The notes beneath the pieces were generated by a model. That model was not told where the DNA came from, searched no databases, and saw only the letters and a list, made by a program, of their open reading frames with translations. Both the position numbers and the translations under genes were made by a program. From NCBI GenBank assembly GCA_937874275.1, contig CALNAU010000009.1, forward strand, positions 1-6,238: 6,238 bases of DNA. Reading direction: 5' to 3'. The DNA comes from an uncultured Clostridia bacterium. GTDB taxonomy: Bacteria; Bacillota; Clostridia; Christensenellales; Aristaeellaceae. This document shows, in pieces, positions 1 through 6,160 of the stretch (position 1 is the first letter of the stretch; each line of letters opens with the position of its first letter).

Positions 1-1052
1 TCGCCGCCCTCCAGGCTGACGCTGTGTACCTGCTTTTTATCGTCGGCAAATACCAGGCTGGTCTCGCCGTTCACATTGGCCAGGGTATAGCACAGGGCCT
101 TTTCCCTGACCAGCGGGGTGGACAGCTCGCCATCCAGCCAGGCGCTGTAAAGCCAGCCGGTCTTCTCCTGTCGGAAATAGGCTTTGCCGTTGAAAGGGAA
201 AGCCAGATCGGCTGTGATTTCCTCGCCGTCGTGGTACGTGCGCAGGTCGATGGCGCGGCGGCCGCCCAGCGGCGCGCGCACCATCACGCCCTCATAGCCG
301 ATGAACAGCAGCTGCTCATTGGTGACCGACAGGCTGTGGCAGTAGTCCAGCCGCAAATCAATCAGCGTGTCGCGGCCCTTGCCCACGATGGGATCTTTGA
401 CGATGCGGGTGACGAACACGTTCTTGCCCTGTTGCTTGGTGGCCTCGTTGTCCAGGTATTGCTGGTAGTAGTACAGCATGTTGGGCAGGCTGTCGATGTG
501 GGCGTACTTGCGCGGCTCAAACATCTTCTTGGCCTTCTTGTCAAATGGGGCCGACAGGCTGTACAGGTAACCCTTGGGGTCCACAAAGTAGACGGTATCC
601 TCCTGCATGGTGACGCGGCCGCCGTTGACGGCGTTGGCCACACCCGTCAGGCTGTCCTCCAGCGCGCCGATGACCTCCACATCCTCGCCGCCCTGCGCCA
701 TCTGGCTCTCGTCATAGGGGGCGATGTTGAGGCGATAGTCCGCGTAGCTGCTGCCCGCCGGGTTGGTCACCCGCACGCGGATGGGGTAACTGCCGGGGTA
801 GGCGGGCTTGCCGGTCAGGATGCCGTTTTGCTCACCCAGCTTCAGCCCCTTGGGCAAGTCGCCGCTGACAATGGCAAACAGCATGGGGCGTTCGCCCTCG
901 GCCAGGATGCGGTTGCCGTAGAATACGCCGCTCATGCCGGCGACCAGTGCCTTGGTGGTGATGATGGGCTTTTGCTCGGCCATGGCGATGCCCTGGGGCA
1001 GCATCAGCATCAGGGCCAACAAGGCGATCAGGATTCGGGGGTTGCGTTTCAT
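1..1052 (-). CDS. Secreted putative Ig (He_PIG-like) plus beta-propeller-like (DUF5050-type) protein, 3' end missing
   Basis: This frame runs open from an ATG at 1052 to the left edge: 350 codons with no stop, so the C-terminus is missing. Residues 1-25 form a signal peptide: basic start MKRNPR, a Leu/Met-rich core, and the cleavage site AMA before EQKP. Residues about 45-112 look like a putative Ig (He_PIG) domain, with the hallmark LPKGLKLGEQNGILTGKP followed by a GSYPIRVRVTN strand. From about 140 onward, short repeats of the type 'YFVDPKGYLYSL', 'LLFIGYEGVMVRAPLGG' and 'AYFRQEKTGWLYSAWLDG' recur every 35-50 residues. They resemble the propeller blades of DUF5050 proteins. The start is set by GGAG at 1061-1064, 8 nt upstream; an in-frame ATG at 1070 has no such site. 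The gene lies 81 bp downstream of the membrane-protein gene on the same strand. I infer export and a binding or scaffolding role. No catalytic motif is visible and the substrate is unknown. Confidence 0.85.
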   Translation of the reverse strand, partial: MKRNPRILIALLALMLMLPQGIAMAEQKPIITTKALVAGMSGVFYGNRILAEGERPMLFAIVSGDLPKGLKLGEQNGILTGKPAYPGSYPIRVRVTNPAGSSYADYRLNIAPYDESQMAQGGEDVEVIGALEDSLTGVANAVNGGRVTMQEDTVYFVDPKGYLYSLSAPFDKKAKKMFEPRKYAHIDSLPNMLYYYQQYLDNEATKQQGKNVFVTRIVKDPIVGKGRDTLIDLRLDYCHSLSVTNEQLLFIGYEGVMVRAPLGGRRAIDLRTYHDGEEITADLAFPFNGKAYFRQEKTGWLYSAWLDGELSTPLVREKALCYTLANVNGETSLVFADDKKQVHSVSLEGG

Positions 1053-1060
1053 GGCGTTGT

Positions 1061-1064
1061 CTCC
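1061..1064 (-). promoter_or_regulatory. Ribosome binding site that decides the start at 1052
   Basis: The minus strand reads GGAG, then 8 nt, then ATG at 1052. The alternative in-frame ATG at 1070 lies upstream of this site and has no purine-rich stretch at the right distance, so 1052 is preferred. Confidence 0.7.
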
Positions 1065-1082
1065 ATTCATGCTCTGTGGGGG

Positions 1083-1114
1083 AAAAGCAAAGCCCCACGG
1101 TGAGGCGGGGCCTT
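1083..1114 (-). terminator. Probable Rho-independent terminator after the Ig-like membrane protein gene
   Basis: On the minus strand AAGGCCCC (1114-1107) pairs with GGGGCTTT (1096-1089), giving 8 pairs of which one is G-U. The loop is about 10 nt, and two further pairs can close inside it. An interrupted T-run (TTTGCTTTT) follows directly. It starts 20 bases past the stop codon at 1134, the expected place. Because the next gene on the strand starts only about 30 bases later with no visible promoter of its own, it may be leaky and reduce rather than abolish read-through. Confidence 0.65.
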
Positions 1115-1133
1115 GCGGGATGCCTATTGGGAT

Positions 1134-3125
1134 TTACTCGTCATCCTGGGGCAGGGGATGGTGCTTGGCGGCGCGGCGGGTGCGGCGCTCGTGCTCGGGC
1201 GCGGCCTCGTCCTCTCCGCGGACCAGCTGATATCCGCCCTCATCGTCCAGCGGGCTGGTGGGGATGACCTTCTCTGCCTCCGGGTCTGCCTGCAGGTCGG
1301 GGTCTACTTGCTGCACTACTTCTGTGGCTGTTTCCTCCGCCGTTTCCGCTACAGGAGGCACATCCTCCTTGAGGTACTTGTGGTGGGGCAGTTCTTCCTC
1401 CGTCAGCGGGGGAACCAGGGGAGCGGCCTCTTCGTTGGCGGTGGCGGGCTCCACCACGGGGGCGTCGTCCGCGTCCTGATAGGTGGTGGGGTCGGCAAAG
1501 TCGCGCTTGGGGGCCACTTCCAGGTGGTCGTACGCGGCCTGGGATTGGGCCCTTGCCCGCGCCCGCATGAGCGAGCTGGCCAGGAACAGCACCAGGCTGC
1601 CCGCAAACAGGATGCCCAGCGCCCACACCAGAATTAACATGGCGTCGCGGCCCTTTTCCATCGTGCCGTCCACGCTGCCAACCGGGATGGGGCTGTAGGT
1701 GACGACCGGCGGCACCGTGGGCACCACCTCCTGGGTCGGGGCGGGGGTGGGGGGCACAAAGCCGACGCTCAACTCGTTGGAGTCAAAGGACACGGTGTTG
1801 TTGAGCGCGTCCACCGTGCGCACCGAGAAGCGGAAGCGCCCGGACTGGGAAATGTTGAACTCGCGGGTGATGGTGTTGCTCTGCCCGGGCTCCAGCTTTT
1901 CGATGGAGGCGATGCGGGCATCCCCGTAGTAGAGGTTGACGGGGGTGGCCACGGTGTTGCTGTCGTTGGTGATGACCACCGTAAAGCGCACCAGGCCGGG
2001 CAGCTCCTCCACGTTGTCGCGGTCGGCGCTCAGCTGCACGTTGAGGCGCATGCGCTGCCCCTCCTGGTAGGCCGAGACCTTAACCTCGTTGGTGGTCTCG
2101 GTCTGGGTGACGCCGGTATTGTCCTGCAGCGCCACGCTGAATTTGAAGTTGGTGGGCACCATCATGGTGATTTCCTTGCTCTGCACCACGGTCTGCCCGG
2201 CGGGCAGGCTGAGGCCCGTAAACACCTCGCCCAGCTTGGGGTCGGTGACCTTGATGTCGGTATAGCTGATATTGCCGTTGTTGGTGAGGGTGAGCGTCAG
2301 CTTGACCTTCTCACCGATGGTGACCTCAGTGTTGTCGGTGGTCAGCTCGGCCGAGAAGCCCGGCTTGGCCAGGGGAACGGCGAGCGTATCCACCGTCTGG
2401 CGCAGCTGCGTGTTGGCGCCTTCGCGTCGGTAGGTGATAACGGCGGAGCTTTCCACCCCGGCGTTGGCAATCTTCTTTTCAAAGGAGGTGGTGGTGCTGC
2501 GCCCGGGGTCCAGCGAGCCTACGGTGCGCGTGGTGCGGGAGATGAGGTTGTTCTCGCGGATGGCGATGTTGTTGAGCTTGACGGTGCCGTTGTTCACCAA
2601 CTCATAGGTGACGGTGACCGTGCTGCCGGGGCGCACAACCTCCGGGTTGATGGTGCGGGTCACCTGCAGCTCTACCTTCTCCCCTTCAAAGGTGATGGGG
2701 GAGGAGGCCGAGATGCTGACCTGGGCGATGGCGCCGGTGGCATCGGTGGTGTTGAGCCGCAGGTAGAAGGTAACCTTGCCTGCGTCCAGATGCTTCTGGC
2801 TGACCGTCCAGCTGCCCTCCCAGGTGCGGGTCTCGCCCACCTTGAGCAGGTTGAGCGCGCCGCCGTCAAAGGCCGCGGTGACCAGCTTGTCATCCGCGTC
2901 GTACAGCGTCATGGGCACGGTGATGTCCTCGGTGCCGTTGTTGGTGACGCTCACCTTGGCCGTGACCGGCCCGGGCGCTTTGAGTGTGCTGGGTTCGACG
3001 CTCAGGTCAAATTGAATGCTGCTTGCATCTGTCAGGGCATAAGCCCCCACAGAGAGAAGAAGCACCAGCACTGTAACCGAAACGAAAAGCAAAATCTTTC
3101 GTATGTGGATATGGGCAGTGTTCAA
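1134..3125 (-). CDS. Single-pass membrane protein with four tandem Ig-like (CARDB/NEW3/DUF11-like) extracellular domains
   Basis: The protein has 663 residues from a TTG start at 3125. Residues 9-30 form a signal peptide (RKILLFVSVTVLVLLL with AYA cleavage). Four beta-sandwich-like domains follow at about 35-145, 150-255, 257-355 and 358-456. The first three carry the turn 'V/T-N-N-G' (TNNGTED, VNNGTVK, TNNGNIS) and the fourth a variant TNDSN; this turn is typical of CARDB/NEW3/DUF11-type folds. A Pro/Thr linker (457-480) leads to one transmembrane helix (about 496-519), a basic RARARAQ stop-transfer and an acidic, Pro-rich cytoplasmic tail of about 140 residues, with a short His/Arg/Lys patch near the end. 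The inferred topology is domains outside, tail inside. Function is unknown; a scaffold or envelope-sensing role beside the divergent PBP gene is conceivable but not shown. The frame is open further upstream (to an ATG at 3224), but those codons overlap the promoter. An ATG at 3179 is the alternative start. Confidence 0.85.
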   Translation of the reverse strand: MNTAHIHIRKILLFVSVTVLVLLLSVGAYALTDASSIQFDLSVEPSTLKAPGPVTAKVSVTNNGTEDITVPMTLYDADDKLVTAAFDGGALNLLKVGETRTWEGSWTVSQKHLDAGKVTFYLRLNTTDATGAIAQVSISASSPITFEGEKVELQVTRTINPEVVRPGSTVTVTYELVNNGTVKLNNIAIRENNLISRTTRTVGSLDPGRSTTTSFEKKIANAGVESSAVITYRREGANTQLRQTVDTLAVPLAKPGFSAELTTDNTEVTIGEKVKLTLTLTNNGNISYTDIKVTDPKLGEVFTGLSLPAGQTVVQSKEITMMVPTNFKFSVALQDNTGVTQTETTNEVKVSAYQEGQRMRLNVQLSADRDNVEELPGLVRFTVVITNDSNTVATPVNLYYGDARIASIEKLEPGQSNTITREFNISQSGRFRFSVRTVDALNNTVSFDSNELSVGFVPPTPAPTQEVVPTVPPVVTYSPIPVGSVDGTMEKGRDAMLILVWALGILFAGSLVLFLASSLMRARARAQSQAAYDHLEVAPKRDFADPTTYQDADDAPVVEPATANEEAAPLVPPLTEEELPHHKYLKEDVPPVAETAEETATEVVQQVDPDLQADPEAEKVIPTSPLDDEGGYQLVRGEDEAAPEHERRTRRAAKHHPLPQDDE

Positions 3126-3131
3126 GCCCGT

Positions 3132-3139
3132 CCCCCCTT
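3132..3139 (-). promoter_or_regulatory. Ribosome binding site supporting the TTG start at 3125
   Basis: The minus strand reads AAGGGGGG, one mismatch from AAGGAGG, 6 nt before TTG at 3125. No ATG or GTG lies downstream before the signal-peptide core. Starting at this TTG gives a compact signal peptide with a short positively charged N-region. Confidence 0.6.
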
Positions 3140-3186
3140 CCGGCGCGCGCTGCGCTTTGGACAATATCCCTTGAATCATACTATGC

Positions 3187-3215
3187 ATTCTAAGCGATAT
3201 CATTATACCTGTCAA
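3187..3215 (-). promoter_or_regulatory. Housekeeping (sigma-A-type) promoter for the leftward genes
   Basis: On the minus strand there is a perfect -35 box TTGACA (3215-3210), a 17-bp spacer and a near-consensus -10 box TAGAAT (3192-3187). Transcription is predicted to begin at about 3180-3179, giving a leader of about 55 nt to the TTG start at 3125. A second TATAAT (3207-3202) lies inside the spacer but has no well-placed -35 box. Confidence 0.85.
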
Positions 3216-3245
3216 GCAAATCAAGGCTGTTTATTACATTATTGC

Positions 3246-3259
3246 GTCACAACTGTAAC
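3246..3259. promoter_or_regulatory. Imperfect palindrome, possible operator between the divergent promoters
   Basis: The plus strand reads GTCACA-AC-TGTAAC: 6-bp arms with one mismatch about a 2-bp centre. It lies about 30 bp upstream of the leftward -35 box and about 60 bp upstream of the rightward -10 box. One arm carries the TGTA of BlaI/MecI-type operators, but the other reads CACA rather than TACA, so that assignment is only a suggestion. Confidence 0.25.
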
Positions 3260-3283
3260 ATTTTCTTGAAAAACTGTCCGGCG

Positions 3284-3332
3284 ATGCCCGCGCTGGCATT
3301 CAAAAGGGGCATGAATATGCTATAATGCCCCT
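3284..3332. promoter_or_regulatory. Cluster of ATGCCC/GGGCAT half-sites including a perfect inverted repeat, candidate operator of the PBP gene
   Basis: AGGGGCAT (3305-3312) and ATGCCCCT (3325-3332) form a perfect 8-bp inverted repeat with a 12-bp spacer. The right arm overlaps the last two bases of the PBP -10 box and reaches the predicted start of transcription. Just upstream, ATGCC (3284-3288) and GGCAT (3295-3299) form a second inverted repeat with a 6-bp spacer built from the same core. A protein bound here would be placed to block the rightward promoter. Read leftwards, the 8-bp repeat followed by TTTT could also act as a weak terminator. Confidence 0.45.
3318..3326 (+). promoter_or_regulatory. 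Extended -10 promoter for the class A PBP gene
   Basis: The sequence TG-C-TATAAT is a perfect -10 box (3321-3326) with the TGn extension. At the usual 17-bp spacing the -35 position reads ATTCAA, a poor match, so recognition probably relies on the extended -10. The predicted start of transcription is about 3333, leaving a short leader of about 23 nt that holds the ribosome binding site. Confidence 0.7.
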
Positions 3333-3344
3333 GAAACCAACCAC

Positions 3345-3350
3345 GGAGGA
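3345..3350 (+). promoter_or_regulatory. Ribosome binding site of the PBP gene
   Basis: GGAGGA lies 5 nt before the ATG at 3356. A nearer ATG at 3352 is in another frame and only 1 nt from the site, so 3356 is the start. Confidence 0.85.
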
Positions 3351-3355
3351 CATGG

Positions 3356-6124
3356 ATGAGCAACAACCGCCGCCAGGCCTATCAGGAGCCGGACGCATAC
3401 GGCGTGACCGAAGCGCCGCCGCGGCGCAGCCTGTTTAAAAAGCGCACCCGCAAGCCCAGCTTTGCCCTGGGTGTCATTGTCAACGCCTTTCGCATGTCGC
3501 TGCTGCTGATCCTTATCATCGGCCTGGCGGGCATGGGCGCGGTGGTGGGCATTGCCAAGGCCTATGTGGAAACGGCGCCGATGCTGGACATCGAGAAAAT
3601 CGACGACCAGGCGCAGACCAGCTTCTTTTACGATGCCAAGGGCAACCTGATCACCGATTACAAGGGCACCGAAAACCGCATCATGGTCTCCATTCAGGCT
3701 ATGCCCGAGCGCCTGCGCTACGCCTTTGTGGCGGTGGAGGATGCCCGGTTTTTCAGCCACAGCGGCGTGGATGTCAAGCGCATCGTGGGCGCCTTTGTGA
3801 CCAACTTCCTCTCCGGCTCCCAGCAGGGCGGCTCCACCATCACCCAGCAGCTGATTAAAAATACGGTGCTCACCGATGAGATGAGCTATAAGCGTAAAAT
3901 CCAGGAGGCCTACCTGGCGATGCAGCTGGAGGCGCGCAACACCAAGGAAGAGATTCTGGAGGCCTACCTCAATACCATTTATCTTGGGGAAAACTATTAC
4001 GGCGTGCAGGTGGCCGCCAAGGGCTACTTCGGCAAGGAGCTGTACCAGCTCACCCTGCGCGAGTGTGCCATGCTGGCCGGCATGACCACCAACCCCTACC
4101 ACTACAACATCCGCCGCAACCTGTACCTGCGCACGTCGCCCACCACGGACTATGTGGCCATCACGCGCAACCGCACCAACTATGTGCTGCGCATGATGTA
4201 TGAGAATCAATTCATCACCCACGCCCAGTACATGGAGGCGCTGGAGGAGAGCACGGCCAACGTCCTGCGCGAATCGCCAGAGAGCCGGGAGCTGTATCCC
4301 TACGTGCACTATGTGGAATACGCCGTCAAGGATGTCATCCAGGCGCTGCTGCGGCTCAACAACCTGGAAAACACCGCGCAAAACCGCGCCGCCATGGAGC
4401 GCGAGCTGCGCACCGGCGGCTATAAGGTATACCTGGCGCTGGATACGGATATCCAGAAGCTGGTGGAGGATACCCTCTACAACTACAAGGATTACCCCGC
4501 TCTGCGCGACCCCGGCGACAACATCTACCGCTCGCGCAACAGCGACGGCACCTATGACGAAATCGCGCAGCCACAGGCCGCCGCCGCGGTGATTGATTAC
4601 CGCACGGGCGAGCTGAAGGCCATCGTGGGCGGCCGCACGCCGCCCACCCAGCGCAAGACGCTCAACCGCGCCACGGACATGAACATGCCGGTGGGCTCCG
4701 CCATCAAGCCCATTTCGGTGTTCGCCCCGGCCATCGAGGTGGGGGCGGGCGCGGCATCGGTGGTGTACAACATGCCGCTGCCCATCGCCGGTTGGCGTGG
4801 GGCCGACGGCCAGGATACCTGGCCCAAGAACTACGGCGGCTCCAGCTACCGGGGACCGGAGACCTTGCGCACCGCGCTGGTCAAGAGCGACAACACGGCC
4901 ACTGCCCAGGCGCTGATGACCTATGTGGGGCCGGAGCGCTCGGGCGACTTTCTGCTGCGCCTGGGCGTGGACAAGGAGCATATCAACCTCACCCCCTTTG
5001 GCCTGGCGCTGGGGTCTTCCGGCATCACGCCGGTGGAAATGGCCACGGCCTTTGGCGTGCTGGGCAACGGCGGCATCTATCAGCAGCCCATCAGTTTCCT
5101 GGGCATCGCCGACAGCACCGGCAAGGTGCTCTACGATGCCCATGCCGAGCAGGCGCGCCGGCAGGTGTTCAAGCCATCAACCGCCTGGCTGACGGTGGAC
5201 ATGATGAAGGAAGCCGTGCGCAGCGGCACGGCGACCGCCGCCCGCATCTCCGGCCAGACCGTGGCCGGCAAGACCGGCACCAACTCCGAGCAGCGCGGTG
5301 TGTTTTTCAGTGGCATGACCGGCTGGTACAGCGCCTCGGTGTGGATTGGGCACGACAACTATAAGCCGCTCAGCTCGCGCACCACCGGCGGCAACAGCGC
5401 GGCCAAGCTGTGGAAGGCGTTCATGGAGCCGCTGCACAGCCAGAAGGGCCTCAACGACCGCAATATCCTGGACGGCGACGCCGGCCAGTACGGCCTGACC
5501 CGGGCCACCACCTGCCTGGTGAGCGGCCAGCTGGCGACCGACGCCTGCCAGCACGACGCCATGGGCTACGGCACGGTGACCGATTGGTGGCCGCAGGAGT
5601 CGGTGCCCACGGTGTCCTGCCAGATGCACCAGGTGGCCAACATCTGCTCGGTATCAGGCATGCCGGCAGGGCCGTATTGCCCGCCCGAGCTGGTGGCGCA
5701 GCGCGGCGCGGTGGTGTTGCCCCAGGGGCACCCGCTGGCGGCCTTTGTGGGCACGCAGTACCAGTCGGTGCTGACAGATTATCTGGGCTCGTCCATTTTG
5801 GGCGGCGCCGGGCAGACCACCTGTAACGTGCACCTGACGCCGTTTGACCCCTATGGGCCGGATCCCTACGCGCAGCCGCAGGACCCGTATGCTCAGCCAC
5901 CCGAGGTCTATCCGGGCAGCGGGGCTTCGCTGGCGGCGGACGCGGTTAACCTGATGACGGCGGCATCCCAGCAGCTGGCCACCCTGCAGCCCGACCACCC
6001 CTATTACATGGAGCTGCTCAACGCGGTCAACGACCTCAACGCCCAACTGAACGCCGACCCCAACTCGCCCAATCTGCCGGCCGCCATGGCCCGGCTGACC
6101 CAGGCGATGGTGAACGCGCAGTAA
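3356..6124 (+). CDS. Bifunctional class A penicillin-binding protein (PBP1A family): GT51 glycosyltransferase plus transpeptidase
   Basis: This complete 922-residue protein polymerises lipid II into glycan strands and cross-links their stem peptides at the outer face of the membrane. A basic cytoplasmic N-terminus (1-46, with RRSLFKKRTRK) precedes one signal-anchor helix (about 47-67). The GT51 domain spans about 85-270. It shows catalytic E128 in EDARFFSHSG, QQGGSTITQQ (156-165) and the second catalytic Glu, E184, in RKIQEAY, followed by EEILEAYLNTIYLG. The transpeptidase domain runs from about 406. It has the nucleophile S448 in SAIK (K451), S511-D-N513, and K639-T-G-T. All key residues are intact, so both activities are expected. 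An extension from about 700 has two copies of C-x2-SG-x2-A-x3-C (720-731 and 764-775), C755, C823, DPY repeats (831-849) and an Ala/Leu/Asn-rich, probably helical end. The protein is somewhat long for the family. Which PBP paralogue (ponA, mrcA or pbpF naming) cannot be decided from one locus. The gene has its own promoter and is divergent from the Ig-like membrane protein gene. Confidence 0.97.
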   Translation: MSNNRRQAYQEPDAYGVTEAPPRRSLFKKRTRKPSFALGVIVNAFRMSLLLILIIGLAGMGAVVGIAKAYVETAPMLDIEKIDDQAQTSFFYDAKGNLITDYKGTENRIMVSIQAMPERLRYAFVAVEDARFFSHSGVDVKRIVGAFVTNFLSGSQQGGSTITQQLIKNTVLTDEMSYKRKIQEAYLAMQLEARNTKEEILEAYLNTIYLGENYYGVQVAAKGYFGKELYQLTLRECAMLAGMTTNPYHYNIRRNLYLRTSPTTDYVAITRNRTNYVLRMMYENQFITHAQYMEALEESTANVLRESPESRELYPYVHYVEYAVKDVIQALLRLNNLENTAQNRAAMERELRTGGYKVYLALDTDIQKLVEDTLYNYKDYPALRDPGDNIYRSRNSDGTYDEIAQPQAAAAVIDYRTGELKAIVGGRTPPTQRKTLNRATDMNMPVGSAIKPISVFAPAIEVGAGAASVVYNMPLPIAGWRGADGQDTWPKNYGGSSYRGPETLRTALVKSDNTATAQALMTYVGPERSGDFLLRLGVDKEHINLTPFGLALGSSGITPVEMATAFGVLGNGGIYQQPISFLGIADSTGKVLYDAHAEQARRQVFKPSTAWLTVDMMKEAVRSGTATAARISGQTVAGKTGTNSEQRGVFFSGMTGWYSASVWIGHDNYKPLSSRTTGGNSAAKLWKAFMEPLHSQKGLNDRNILDGDAGQYGLTRATTCLVSGQLATDACQHDAMGYGTVTDWWPQESVPTVSCQMHQVANICSVSGMPAGPYCPPELVAQRGAVVLPQGHPLAAFVGTQYQSVLTDYLGSSILGGAGQTTCNVHLTPFDPYGPDPYAQPQDPYAQPPEVYPGSGASLAADAVNLMTAASQQLATLQPDHPYYMELLNAVNDLNAQLNADPNSPNLPAAMARLTQAMVNAQ

Positions 6125-6132
6125 GGGAGCGA

Positions 6133-6160
6133 GGGGTTAGCGGTTAGGGGTTAGGAGTTA
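6133..6160 (+). repeat. Four-copy heptad tandem repeat (GGGGTTA-like)
   Basis: Four contiguous 7-bp units read GGGGTTA, GCGGTTA, GGGGTTA and GGAGTTA. They begin 8 bases after the PBP stop codon. The second and fourth copies each have one substitution. The array resembles the short heptamer repeats known between genes in several bacterial groups. Its G-runs could allow a two-layer quadruplex, but the pattern for a stable three-layer one is absent. Confidence 0.8.

Noticed and set aside
24..1103. Open plus-strand frame of 359 codons
   Set aside because: It lies antisense to the frame that encodes a signal peptide, an Ig-like domain and propeller-like repeats. Its own translation is a compositionally skewed Gly/Ala/Val/Leu/Gln-rich sequence with no recognisable domain, and no ribosome site was seen. 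GC-rich genes often leave such open antisense frames.
1113..1637. Plus-strand frame of 174 codons opposite the membrane protein's helix and tail
   Set aside because: It mirrors the coding frame of the membrane protein; no domain and no promoter or ribosome site supports it.
3126..3224. Extension of the membrane protein to an ATG at 3224
   Set aside because: The extra codons include the -35 and -10 boxes at 3187-3215, so an mRNA from that promoter cannot contain them all. A better ribosome site precedes the TTG at 3125.
3305..3332. Leftward intrinsic terminator (8-bp stem followed by TTTT)
   Set aside because: No supported minus-strand gene lies to its right, and it coincides with the PBP promoter. 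An operator explains its position better, though a weak block to antisense transcription is possible.
3126..3355. Riboswitch or structured leader in the intergenic region
   Set aside because: The predicted leaders are only about 23 nt (PBP) and 55 nt (membrane protein), too short for known riboswitch classes, and no conserved motif was recognised.
3320..5143. Open minus-strand frame of 607 codons inside the PBP gene
   Set aside because: It is entirely antisense to the GT51 and transpeptidase domains, whose motifs are all intact. The translation is rich in His, Gly, Ala and Val without domains. Its end inside the 3305-3332 inverted repeat is considered coincidence.
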